Positions 41,117 to 50,520 of a stretch of DNA of 64,000 nt are shown one piece after another. The notes below the pieces were generated by a model. The model had not been told where the DNA came from. It made no database searches and saw only the letters and a program-made list of their open reading frames with translations. The translations under genes and the position numbers were made by a program. Each line of letters begins with the position of its first letter. Position 1 is the stretch's first letter. The stretch covers positions 328,647 to 392,646 of the forward strand of contig NW_005195301.1 of the NCBI RefSeq assembly GCF_000372725.1, given 5' to 3'. The stretch comes from Emiliania huxleyi CCMP1516 (taxonomy: Eukaryota > Haptophyta > Isochrysidales > Noelaerhabdaceae).

Positions 41117-41375
41117 TTGACCCGCATCTGCTCCGGACCCTCCCAGCAGCAAGGCGCTGCTGCTGGGGGCGGGTCGGCCATGAGCTTAGTTGTGCAGGGG
41201 GGGTACCGACCGAGCAGTGTGCGGCCGCTCCAGAATGTGCAGTTCACCTCAGGCTCAGCCCTCTGGGGCGCCATGGAGGGTGCTGGACCGCTTTGGAGGG
41301 CTGGACCGGTCCAGCGCAGCCAGCTCGAACCGGTCCTGGACCGGTCCTGTGGGGGAGAGAGAGATACCTATATGC

Positions 41376-41411
41376 GGTGAGCGGGCGGGAAGGGTTCGAG
41401 CTCTTGATGTG
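41376..41411 (+). pseudogene. Isolated copy of the NLR gene's last codons
   Basis: GCGGTGAGCGGGCGGGAAGG and the following bases encode VSGREGFELLM and a stop, identical to the end of the NLR-like gene at 45262-45297. The preceding sequence is unrelated to the LRR region. This is a truncated 3' remnant or the product of a misassembly beside the gap. Confidence 0.65.
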
Positions 41412-41526
41412 AGTGTGAATTGAGAGTACAGGCTGGCCGCAAAAAAAGGGACGAATTCGCTTTTTGCATTAACGAAAAAAGAAAGTCAGCGGACAAACCG
41501 GTGGCAGCCGGGTGGTGTCCTTCGCC

Positions 41527-44500
41527 ATGTCCGATCTCCAGCGGTCCTCATCGACGGACAGTGGCATCGTCCGGCTCACGTCGGCGGCACGGGCGCTCGA
41601 CAAGTTGGAGACGGGACTGAAGCTCGTCGACACCGTGCTGAGGCTCGGCGAGGGCGCCGGGCTGCCTCTCATTCCGGCGGTGTGCCGCGCGGCTCGCGGC
41701 GTCCTTCAAGTCGTGCAAGAGTCGCGCACTGTGATCAACGATGCGCTATCGGCTGCCCTGCGCACGATCGACGTCCTCGAGCTGCTGCAGCTCATGGCTG
41801 AAAATGTGGAGCTCATGGACGTGAAGAGCCGCGCGAGCGTCGAGGACCGGATGCGCGAGTTGCAGCAGCTGCTCGAGGACGTGTGCTCGGCGGTCGCTGC
41901 CTTTGGCAAGAAGGGGTGGCTGCGGCGCGCGCTCAAAGTGAAGAGGCGCAACGCCTTCTCGCAGCTCGACTCGGAGATCACGGGCCAGCTCGACCAGCTG
42001 CTCACGTTCTACAACATCGCTCGCGACGCGCACATCATCGCCCGGCTGCAGATGCGCGAGTACGCGGTGGAGGCGGCGGTGCAGCGGCAGGTGGCCGAGC
42101 GGAATGCGATCGGCCAGGCTGTCGACGTGGCCGCGCTCGAGAAGGACTCCGAGGTCGTGCGCAGCATCGCCGTCGCCTCGGGCGTGTCGGACGCAGAGTT
42201 CCGTAGCGAGCTTCTCGAGCTTGGCGATGAAGTGCGGCAAGGGTTCGAGAAGATGCTCGACATGCAGCGGCAGGTGCTCGACGTACTGTCGGCCAACCCC
42301 CCCGCGCAGCATCCGCCGCCGCCGCATCCGCCCCAGCCGGTCCCTATCCCACGGTTGCTGGCTGTCGGCTGCGCCTCCTTCACCGCCCCAGCGGGCCTTC
42401 GCCTCGACGGCGTACTCACTGAGCTGGACGAGATCCAGGCGGCGCTTCCGGCTAGCTGGGTCGCCGCCTCCGTCCTGCGCGACCCGACTGCCGAGCAGGC
42501 GGCGAGCGAGGCATCGAGCCTGCCGGGCTTCTCTTGGTTCCACTTTAGTGGGCACGCAGACCCGACGCTAGGGTCGCACCGCACGCTCCTGTGGATCAAG
42601 AACGGACGGCCTGAGGCCATCGACGCGCCCAGCCTCGTGCAGATGCTGCGACGGGCCGAGCTGGTCGTGTTAAATGGGTGCAAGTCGCTCGCGCTGGCCG
42701 AGGCTCTCGCGCATGCGGGCGTGCCGAACGTCGTCTGCTGGGAGACTCTGGCGCACGACGACGCGAGCTCGCGGTTCGGCGTGGCCTTCTGGAAGCGCGT
42801 GGCCGAGGCGACGCAGGCAGGCAAGCCGCTGAGGGATGCGGCGCGGCTTGGCTTTGAGGCGGGCGAGCTGGCGGTGCGCAGCGAGACGAAGGCGGGCGGC
42901 AGCCTGGCCAATGGCGCCTTGGCTGCATTCACCCCGCGTTTCGCCCTCGGGATCGACCCGCAGGACGCAGCTTTGGTGAAGCAAGCGGAGCCTGGCCGGG
43001 GCCGGTGCCTCCCGGCGGCAGGACCGGACGCAGTGAACAGGATCGCGGCGGGGCGGCCGGTGCTGCTGCAGCCGCAGCGGCCTCGCGGCGATCTGCCACT
43101 ACGAGCGGTCCCCGACCGCTACGAGCTGCGGCCGGCGGACGCAGCTCTCCGCAAGACGTTGATCGAGGACGGCCTGCAGCCGGTTTCGCTCGTGGGTGGA
43201 GGCGGAGGTGCTGCCGCGCTGGCGGGGACCGCCGGCCTCGGCAAGAGCACCCTCGCCGCGGTGCTCGCCCTCGACGTTCGCGTGCAGTCGGCCTTTCACG
43301 GCGGTGTTTTCTGGCTCCGCTTTGGGCAGGAGCGCAGCGCGCTCGACGTGCTGCGCGAGCTGGCGGGCATGCTCGACGTTGACATCTCCGCGTTCCGAGA
43401 GCAGCCGGCCGCGGTCGCCGATGCCATCGCGCGTTGGCTCGATACCCGGCGCTGCTTGCTCATTCTCGACGACGTGTGGACTCTGGAGCAGGCGAGGCCG
43501 TTCATGCGGCTGCATGCCGGCCGGCTGCTGACTACGCGGGTGCGCGAAGTGGCCACGCAGGCGGGCGGCAGGACGCAGGAGATTGGCGCGCTGGAGCGGA
43601 GGCAGGCGCTGCGCTTGCTCGCGGCGTGCATGCAGACCGACGCCGACCTCTCGACCGATGCGGACGCGAAAGAGCTCGTGTGGCTGAGCGGCGGGTTGCC
43701 GGTGGTGCTCGAGCAGTGGGGCGCCGTCTGCCGCGACCAGAGCACGGGCTCCTTCCTCGAGGAGTTGCGGCAGGCGAGGGGACAGAACACGTTCGTCGAC
43801 GTCGAGGGAGGAGGCGACTACGATTACGGCACTTTCTTCGCCGGCATGGAGGTGCAGCTCTTGCGGCTCGAGGTGAACGACGCGCGGATCGAGCGTTGCT
43901 GCTGCAGGCTCGCCGTGCTGCCCGAGGACACGGAGATGCCGCTGAGCGTGGCGGCGATGCTGTGGGGCGTCGACGACGTCGATGCGGCGAAGATTGCGCG
44001 CAAGCTGGAGGGGCAGAATTTGGTGAAGCGGACGGAGGCGGGCGGCCGCACGGAAGCGTCGCTCTCGCTGCTCGATTTGCACTTGCAGTACTTGCGGCAC
44101 CGCGGGCGGAACGCGATCGCGGTCTGGCACGCGGCGCTGCTGCGTGGCTGGATGGAGGGGTGCGTTGGCGGGGTGCTCAAGCCGGCGGGCTACTGGAGGC
44201 GTGCCGGCGTGCTGAAGCACCATCTAGGCGGCGCCGGGTCGGTGTTATTGCCCGAGTCGCTGACCGAGCTCAACATCAGCGGCAGCGTCGTCGGCAACGA
44301 GGGCGCCAAGGCGCTGGCCTCCGCTTTGCGCGTCAACGGGGTATTGACCAACCTCAACCTCGGCCAGGACTACAACATCGGCGGCATTGGCGACGAGGGT
44401 GCCAAGGCGCTAGCATCCGCTCTTCGCGTCAACGCGGTATTGACCGAGTTGCGGCTCGACGAGAACAGGATCGGCGACGAGGGCGCCACCGCGCTGGCCT

Positions 44501-45297
44501 CCGCTCTTCGCGTCAACGGGGTGCTGACCACCCTCGCGCTCCCGCACAACAACATCGGCGCGGAGGGCGCAGCCGCGATCGCGGAGGCGCTACGCGGCAA
44601 CGCGGTGCTGACCGAGTTGCGGCTGGGCGCGAACGAGATCGGCGGCGAGGGCGCCAAGGCGCTGGCCTCCGCTCTGCGCGTCAACGGGGTGCTGAAAAAC
44701 CTCGACCTCGGCGAAAACGAGATCGGCGACGAGGGCGCGAAGGCGATCGGCGGCGCTCTCGCAGTCAACGGGGTGCTGACCACCCTCAACCTCGCCAACA
44801 ACCAGATCCGCGACCAGGGCGCCGCTGCGATCGCGGAAGCGCTGCGCGGCAACGGGGTATTGACCGAGTTGCAGCTCGGCGCGAACTATATCGGCGGCGA
44901 GGGCGCCAAGGCGCTGGCCTCCGCTCTGCGCGTCAATGGGGTCTTGACCAGCCTAAACCTCCAGAACAACTTCATCCGCGACGAGGGCGCGACCGCGATC
45001 GCCGAGGCGCTGCAGGGCAACGCGGTATTGACCTCCTTGGACGTGAGCTACAACAGCTTGACCGAGGAGGCGGCCCTCGGCATCGTGCGCGTCGAGCGGC
45101 AGCGCAACAAACTCACCTCGCTGGGCTTGAGTCGCTGCAGCATCGGCCCAACTGGCGCCGCAGAGATCGCCGAGTACGTGTCGGGCAGCGGGGTGCTGAA
45201 AAACATCGACCTCAGCTACAACAGTTTGGGCGATGAGGGAAGGAAAGCGATTCACGATGCGGTGAGCGGGCGGGAAGGGTTCGAGCTCTTGATGTGA
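41527..45297 (+). CDS. NLR-like STAND protein: helical bundle - CHAT protease-like - NB-ARC - LRR
   Basis: 1256 residues from the ATG at 41527, one uninterrupted exon. Residues about 10-180 form a helical bundle (VLELLQLMAENVELMDV, LEDVCSAVAAFGKKGWLRRA) resembling HeLo/MLKL/RPW8-type N-terminal domains that act on membranes. Residues about 275-450 look like a CHAT (caspase-like) domain: FHFSGHAD with His343 and VVLNGC with Cys385 as candidate dyad. An NB-ARC-like ATPase follows: GTAGLGKST (567-575), LLILDDVW (about 644-651), LLTTR, SGGLP (about 721-725) and LLDLH (about 848-852, in the MHD position). The C-terminus has about 12 ribonuclease-inhibitor-type LRRs of 28 residues (L..L.L..N.I...GA.A.A.AL). 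This is the layout of an innate immune or cell-death receptor carrying its own protease-like module. Neighbouring genes are spliced; this one is not. Confidence 0.85.
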   Translation: MSDLQRSSSTDSGIVRLTSAARALDKLETGLKLVDTVLRLGEGAGLPLIPAVCRAARGVLQVVQESRTVINDALSAALRTIDVLELLQLMAENVELMDVKSRASVEDRMRELQQLLEDVCSAVAAFGKKGWLRRALKVKRRNAFSQLDSEITGQLDQLLTFYNIARDAHIIARLQMREYAVEAAVQRQVAERNAIGQAVDVAALEKDSEVVRSIAVASGVSDAEFRSELLELGDEVRQGFEKMLDMQRQVLDVLSANPPAQHPPPPHPPQPVPIPRLLAVGCASFTAPAGLRLDGVLTELDEIQAALPASWVAASVLRDPTAEQAASEASSLPGFSWFHFSGHADPTLGSHRTLLWIKNGRPEAIDAPSLVQMLRRAELVVLNGCKSLALAEALAHAGVPNVVCWETLAHDDASSRFGVAFWKRVAEATQAGKPLRDAARLGFEAGELAVRSETKAGGSLANGALAAFTPRFALGIDPQDAALVKQAEPGRGRCLPAAGPDAVNRIAAGRPVLLQPQRPRGDLPLRAVPDRYELRPADAALRKTLIEDGLQPVSLVGGGGGAAALAGTAGLGKSTLAAVLALDVRVQSAFHGGVFWLRFGQERSALDVLRELAGMLDVDISAFREQPAAVADAIARWLDTRRCLLILDDVWTLEQARPFMRLHAGRLLTTRVREVATQAGGRTQEIGALERRQALRLLAACMQTDADLSTDADAKELVWLSGGLPVVLEQWGAVCRDQSTGSFLEELRQARGQNTFVDVEGGGDYDYGTFFAGMEVQLLRLEVNDARIERCCCRLAVLPEDTEMPLSVAAMLWGVDDVDAAKIARKLEGQNLVKRTEAGGRTEASLSLLDLHLQYLRHRGRNAIAVWHAALLRGWMEGCVGGVLKPAGYWRRAGVLKHHLGGAGSVLLPESLTELNISGSVVGNEGAKALASALRVNGVLTNLNLGQDYNIGGIGDEGAKALASALRVNAVLTELRLDENRIGDEGATALASALRVNGVLTTLALPHNNIGAEGAAAIAEALRGNAVLTELRLGANEIGGEGAKALASALRVNGVLKNLDLGENEIGDEGAKAIGGALAVNGVLTTLNLANNQIRDQGAAAIAEALRGNGVLTELQLGANYIGGEGAKALASALRVNGVLTSLNLQNNFIRDEGATAIAEALQGNAVLTSLDVSYNSLTEEAALGIVRVERQRNKLTSLGLSRCSIGPTGAAEIAEYVSGSGVLKNIDLSYNSLGDEGRKAIHDAVSGREGFELLM

Positions 45298-45401
45298 GTG
45301 GGCTCTGATGAGAGTGGAGATGGTGTATGGGGACGTGCATGAAAAGTTCACCCGTGCCGGGGCGGCCCAAGGGACGGAGCGTCGCGCCTGGGCGACCCCA
45401 G

Positions 45402-46382
45402 ATGATACTCTCCCTGGCAGCCTGCCAGCCCCGCCTCGGGCCGGCTCCCATCGCACCTCGCGCGAAAGCTGCAGTGTGCAGTGTGGCAGAGCCCGCGCCG
45501 CAGTCGGCGCTAGTCAGCGGCAGTGCAGACCACACCAACGCTCGTGCTGCGCTCGTCACAGCGATAACGGCCCATCGCCCGCGCGCGGCGGCAGCGGCGA
45601 GGGGCAGGGCGGCCAGCCTCGCCGGAAACGCGAGCAGCACGATCCTGGCTGCGGGCGGTGCGGCTTGCCTTGCAGCGGCCTACCCGCCGGCGCGTCGAGC
45701 GCGCGAGGCAGCGCTGGCTTACGGAACGGCGCGACTCGCGCTGGCCTTTGCGAGGCGCGACCCCGACCCGAGGCGCCTCGTCCGCATCGACGAGGCGGCC
45801 GTCCACGCAGCCTCCGCCGTGCGCGAGGGCTGGGGTGCGGCGCGGCTCACGGCACTCGGGGCGGCGATGGCGGCGGTCAGCGGCGGCACGGTGGTGGAGC
45901 TCACCGCGGCCGCCGCCCACCGCCGGCTCGGCCGCAATGGCGCGGCGCCACCGCCCGTCGCTCGGCATGGTCGGAGAGGAGCAGCCGCGATGGAAAGAGA
46001 AGGCGTAGGCAGCACGGGCGAGCAGCCGGCAGCGACAGGACGAGCAGCCACCTCCGCAGACCACCTCTCCTCCCCCGAGGATGCCTCCGCGACCTCGCAC
46101 GCCGCCCGACCGTCCCCGTCCAACCCCGCCGCCGTCACAGCAACGGGACCCGCCGCTGCTGAGGCAGCAGAGAGGCGCCACCTCGCCGCGCTGTCGTGCG
46201 GTGCGGCGCTCCTCTCCTTCCTCCTTGCGGCGGGGTCGGCGCTCGCTTGTGTGGAGGCTTGCTTCGTCGTCAGCCTCGCCTTTGCCCAGCGGGCGCGGCT
46301 GTTACTCCTGGCGGCGCTGGTGCGGCTCGCGGCGCTCGGGCAGGACGAGGGCACGAGCACGGAGTCTGACATGCGCCCCTGA
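45402..46382 (+). CDS. Membrane-protein gene, copy 2 (complete)
   Basis: 326 residues from the ATG at 45402, starting about 100 bp after the NLR stop. Ala/Arg-rich N-terminal half with moderately hydrophobic helices (ILAAGGAACLAAAY, LTALGAAMAAVSGGTVV), a Ser/Pro/Ala-rich central linker, and a C-terminal pair of hydrophobic segments (LAALSCGAALLSFLLAAGSA and FVVSLAFAQ..LLLLAALVRLAAL). Probably two to four membrane spans. No family recognised. Its copy lies upstream of the NLR, so the NLR is bracketed by this gene; co-function is conceivable but only by position. Confidence 0.55.
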   Translation: MILSLAACQPRLGPAPIAPRAKAAVCSVAEPAPQSALVSGSADHTNARAALVTAITAHRPRAAAAARGRAASLAGNASSTILAAGGAACLAAAYPPARRAREAALAYGTARLALAFARRDPDPRRLVRIDEAAVHAASAVREGWGAARLTALGAAMAAVSGGTVVELTAAAAHRRLGRNGAAPPPVARHGRRGAAAMEREGVGSTGEQPAATGRAATSADHLSSPEDASATSHAARPSPSNPAAVTATGPAAAEAAERRHLAALSCGAALLSFLLAAGSALACVEACFVVSLAFAQRARLLLLAALVRLAALGQDEGTSTESDMRP

Positions 46383-46432
46383 CACGCCCGCCGCATTCTG
46401 ATAGGCGCAAGGGCGGCGAGCGAGGGACGAGT

Positions 46433-47153
46433 ATGTGCCGGCGGCGGCGGGGTGTGGAGGGGTACGAGCCCGACGACAGCTGTGAGCAGCGTCTCTTCAC
46501 ACCTCTAGCTGTGAACAGGTGGCTCGTGTCCCTCCCTTCCTCAATGGAGGAGCTGCAGCAACGTGCAGCTTACCAGGCGAACGTCGCGGGTCTGCAGCTC
46601 GAGCAAGCGATGACGGACGGATGGGCGCGCTACTTGTCGCTCCGCCGGCGCTGGCTTCGCGGTGGCACTGGCGGAGGTGGCAGCAGCTTCAGCGGCAGGG
46701 GCGCTGGCAGCGGCGGGGGTGGCGACGCCCGAGGCGGCAGCGGTGGCGTGGCTTCCGAGCGTGGAGGTCTGCACGGGATACAAGAATGGGTCGTCGCCGC
46801 TGGTCATTGCGTGGCGCCTGCGTTCGCTTCTACGCCTTGACGCGCCTCGTTGCGAGTAGGCGGACGAGTCCTTGGCCGCTGCGAACCAAAGGTGGGTAGC
46901 GTGGCAGCTTCGAACTCTGCGCCGGAGCCGTGCGCCTCCTCTTCGGCCGCCGCCGCCAGCGGCGGCGGCGGCCGAAGAGGTGTCGGCCGAGGGCGGGAAG
47001 CGCGGGTTCGGCGGGTTGCTGCGCCGCCGCGCCGCCCCGGCCGACCAAGGGCACGAGGTGGCCACCCCCGCGGTGCGAGCGGAGCCTCCGAGTGGGCCGC
47101 GCTTCCGGCCTTTTGACTGGCTTACGAGGCAGTTTCCGCTCCCCGGTGGCTAG
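46433..47153 (+). CDS. Hypothetical spliced protein
   Basis: Candidate coding pieces: 46541 onward (MEELQQRAAYQANVAGLQLE ... YLSLRRRW), 46662-46859 (Ala-rich helix then VCTGYKNGSSPLVIAWRLRSLL) and 46872-47153 (AAANQRWVAWQLRTLRR ... FDWLTRQFPLP, stop 47153). The pieces have ordinary amphipathic composition and lie in order on the plus strand in different frames. No known domain. Boundaries uncertain; the first frame may also start at 46433. Confidence 0.35.
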
Positions 47154-47666
47154 GTGTCGGTCTACTCTCTTGCTCACCCCAGCTGTCCCCCCGCGAGTAG
47201 GCCCAAGAATGAGCAGGGGCCGCACGCCGATTGACGGCTGCGTCTCGACTCGGAGCGAGTATGCCAATGCGCCAATGCTCCCAATCGGGGCTGAGCGCCA
47301 ATCATGAATCAGATCGATCTCTCACAGATCTCTCATCGTCATGGAGCGCAAGAACCAAGATCGGAAAGAGATGACGAAGAAAATGACGTGTGGGTGGGTC
47401 TGGGTGGGGTGGGGGGAGGGGGTTCTCGTCTCTTGGCACAATAGTACATGCATATGCTCGGGGGGCACGATAATCTCAAAAATACTGTCAAAGCGCGCGG
47501 TACCCCGCAGAGGCCGCGATGTACATCGTATACACCTCGTCGCACGTCGCAGGCTCAGCCACAGGCGCTCTACAGCCACCAGCACCACCGGCCGGGGTAT
47601 GGCAAGCGACATGTACATGTGCCGACGGAACATGCCTGTTCCCGCGTGACTGCCAGGGAATGATCT
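47154..47666. other. Spacer between convergent genes
   Basis: No gene recognised. 47395-47425 is a G-rich strand (GGGTGGGG repeats) that could form a G-quadruplex. Confidence 0.4.
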
Positions 47667-48406
47667 TCAGTTTTCTTCCAAGTTGATGTTGCCTCCGAAG
47701 CGTGCGTATAGCTGCTTTTTGAGTCCGGCGAGCGTCTGCCGGATCGTGCCGAGTTGGCTCTCGAGCTCCGAGATCTCGTCGGCCACCGCGTCCTTGCGCG
47801 ACTCGAGCAACTCGTCTGAGGTAACGGACAGGTGGGGCTAATGGGGGTGTGAAGGCAAGACGCCGGCGTGACTTGACGTGTGCAGCGGGGGTTGGGCTCG
47901 CGAGATGCGTGCGCGGAGCAGCGTCGACCTGCACGCTCTTTGCCGACCTCAAAGTAACATTCGCCGTACTGCACTCTGCGGAGGCAGCGGAGCGCCGGGC
48001 GGCGCGTCAGTCTACTGGCGCCCGGGGTCCTAACGGGATGCTTGCCTCGGAGCCGAGGTGAGTCGTGCGGCCACAGTGGCGCACCGCACAGGCTCGTCGT
48101 CGTCCGCAAGGATGAGCTCGTTGGCCGCGTCGTCTAGCTGGTCGTGCTGCGAGCGCTTCTCCTTGATCTCGTCCTCGAGCTCGTGCATCCGCGTGTTCAG
48201 CCGCCCAAACTGGTTGATGGCCTGCGGCGAGAGTGAGGTGCGGTCAAATGTGGCGATGGCTGGAAGGCCGCACCAGCACCAGCTCCAGTGCCTGCTGGTC
48301 CTCGAGCCTGACTTCGACATCCTCCTCGGCCTGCGGCTGCGAGGCGAGGACGAGGGTTAGGGTTTTGAATCCACAACCGGGCAGAATAAGTACCGCCTCT
48401 CACCAT
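47667..48406 (-). CDS. PFDN4: Prefoldin subunit 4
   Basis: Minus-strand exons: a start ATG at 48406-48404 immediately followed by a GTGAGA donor; an exon from about 48335 to 48292 (AEEDVEVRLEDQQ); 48221-48085 (AINQFGRLNTRMHELEDEI ... ILADDDEPV); 47975-47929 (VQYGECYFEVGKER); and 47815-47667 (DELLESRKDAVADEISELES ... QLYARFGGNINLEEN, stop). All joins keep frame and match the beta-type prefoldin pattern: helix, beta hairpin, helix, and the conserved LYAKFG.NINLE ending. Prefoldin hands unfolded actin and tubulin to the CCT chaperonin. The join after EDQQ uses a GC donor (intron 48222-48291, 70 nt), which aligns exactly with the animal sequence; a GT alternative would add four residues. Confidence 0.88.
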
Positions 48407-48972
48407 GGCGCGAAGGAGGAGGCAGCGAGGGGTAAGCAGAGCGTTCCGCAGGGCCGTTTGGTTTCTTTTTTCTAGAATTCTTTCTTTGTCATTTGCGAAT
48501 TCAGAACACAGCGGTCGGCACGTCCACTGTCGGCTCGCCAGATCGCCAGTCGATCTTGTGTGCCGGCGGACTGCATCAGCAGCGCGACGAGAGCGTCCGG
48601 CAAAACATGTTCGGAAGTCGCATTTTTCCCAGAGATTTTATCAGAATATCCCCACCCAAACAACCCAAACTCAAAACGCCAACAACAAACCTACAACTCT
48701 TAAAACTCAAAAAAGTCTCTCTAACAAACCTAAAACAAACATGCAACGTGTCGATTGCCCACCCAAATGTGTGAGCTCTGTGTGTGTCTTGATTTGCCAA
48801 CAACATACTCGAGAGATGGTAGGGCCCCCAAGGGCCTAGAAATCGCGCCTCCCTCTCCCTTGTCTCCCAGTAGCTAAAAGTCGACTCGAGTACCTAAAAA
48901 CATACCTAAAACCCAAACATATGCAAAGTGTCGATTGCTACTCCGTGACGCACACCGTTGCTCTTGGGCAAA
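48407..48972. other. Spacer with small direct repeats
   Basis: AT-richer than the surroundings. Repeats of CCTAAAACAAACATGCAACGTGTCGATTGC type occur at 48728-48758 and again near 48902-48940. No gene recognised. Confidence 0.4.
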
Positions 48973-50513
48973 ATGTCTTCAAGAGGGCTGCTCCGCACGC
49001 TACTGTACACATTGTCCGCTCTTCAGCTCCCTTCGGCTGCATCCGCCAGGCCAGCCTGCGGCACGATGCGTGCAGAATGTCAGCTGACAGTGTGGCCATC
49101 CAGATTGACGGGTGGGCTCGGCAACACGGTGCCAATCGTTGGTGGGCTCGCTCGAGAAGCCTTCAGACAAAACTGCAGCGCGCTTGTGAATAGCAGCCGC
49201 CACGCCGGCGGCCGCTTGTACAAGTTCGAGGACTTCTTCGATGCGCCAAAGTTGATCCCGAGAAAGCCGGGCGACATCCCTTGCGCCGTCAAGGCACTCA
49301 CGAGCAGGCCCAAGGCCTCAGTTGTGGAGTCCGTACGCTCTATGCACGCAGAGCTTCGCACGGAGGTGCCACCAGCGTGGTCCGACGCAGGCAAGCTGGC
49401 AATCCATTGCAACAACTTCAGTGCGCGACGCGCCTTGGTAGTGTTACACCTGCGCACTGGATGGGCAGACGTCTCAGCAAACGCGGCGGAGGTCGCCCCG
49501 CATAATCTGCAAGACTGCCAGCTCAGAGAGCGCAGCTGGTTTGACGCTGCAGACCAAGTCTTCTCACTCATGCTCGCGCCCAACTTTGGAAACCTCGCTG
49601 TGCGCGACCGTCTGAAGAATGAGTCGCTCTGCGCGCCCACGCTGCGCATGGCGTCGCGCCCATGCGGCTTCGCGCCGACGCTGACGAGGCTCTTGGAGAA
49701 TGTCGTGCATGAAGCGCGAACGAAGCTGGGAACAGAGGATTGGTCGATTTTTGTTGCTGCGGACGCCCCGTTTCCCGAGAGCGAGCGGTAGCGCATCTGC
49801 GCCAAATGGGCATCACCGCGGCACACTCGCACGGCCAGGTGGGCCACAACAACGCATGGGCAACGGCCAGGATCTTTGGCAAGGATGCCGCCCTTCGCGT
49901 GATCGACACAGCTTTAGTCGACCTTCTCCTCCTCTCGCACGCAGACATGGTGGTGACCAGTGCTGGCTTCAGCACCTTTCCCAAGGCGGCCGACATGATG
50001 AGCGTCTGCAGCAATCGGCAGCGCCATATGGTCTACTTGAACTATCGGCCGCTGTACGGGCCCATACAACGTGCCCTATTCGTTCCTTTCCGATCTACTC
50101 GCTTGCGCGATGCAATCAAAAGCACCACACAGCCAACACCAACCAAGCTGCCACATTGCTTGCGCGATTGCTTCAACGTGAGCGAATGGGCGTACGACCG
50201 GGATGTCGCCGCTAAAGACGATGTACTTTTGCACAACACGCGCATCGGGAACCTGGCAACATTCTCAGTCCCATGCATCAAGGCGTGTGCGTGCTTCTTC
50301 AATGCCGCCTATGGTGGGCCAAACCCAAAGCTGCCTGTACGTGCAGTAACCTCAAGTACCGTACCCTTGGCGCAAGCGGTGGGTGACCAACGGCGCTGGT
50401 TTGGCGCTCGCACTGAGAAGCAGCAGCCACTCGTCGTGCTTGAGCGCGGCGGCGAAAGCTCCCTCGAGCCGATCATCACACCCGTCGCTCAGCCAGAGCA
50501 CGCGCAGCCTTGA
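48973..50513 (+). CDS. Fucosyltransferase-like secretory-pathway glycosyltransferase with a frame break
   Basis: From ATG 48973 (MSSRGLLRTLLYTLSALQLP), a hydrophobic N-terminus suits a signal peptide or anchor. GGLGNTVPIVGGLAREAF resembles the RLGN..... donor-site loop of fucosyltransferase-fold enzymes, and ALVVLHLRTGWAD the HxRxGD-like motif. Frame 1 stops at 49791 right after IFVAADAPFPESER; frame 2 continues VAHLRQMGITAAHSHGQ and then DLLLLSHADMVVTSAGFST, the expected C-terminal half ending at 50513. One extra base at the junction would make a single protein of about 510 residues, so this is a one-base deletion (in the genome or in the assembly). Several N-x-S/T sites and paired Cys fit a lumenal protein. 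Acceptor unknown. Confidence 0.5.
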
Positions 50514-50520
50514 GGCGGGT

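Noticed and set aside
43434-45236. 600-codon frame overlapping the NLR gene on the same strand
   Set aside because: Arg/Gly/Ala-rich shadow of the repetitive LRR DNA in frame +2; no domain, and the main frame has full motif conservation.
48285-48300. GT donor alternative in PFDN4 (after LEDQQALEL)
   Set aside because: In frame but inserts four residues absent from the family; the GC donor gives an exact alignment. Kept as the main caveat.
48348-48360. Telomere-like GGGTTAGGG
   Set aside because: Only about one and a half units, inside the PFDN4 first intron; not a telomere.
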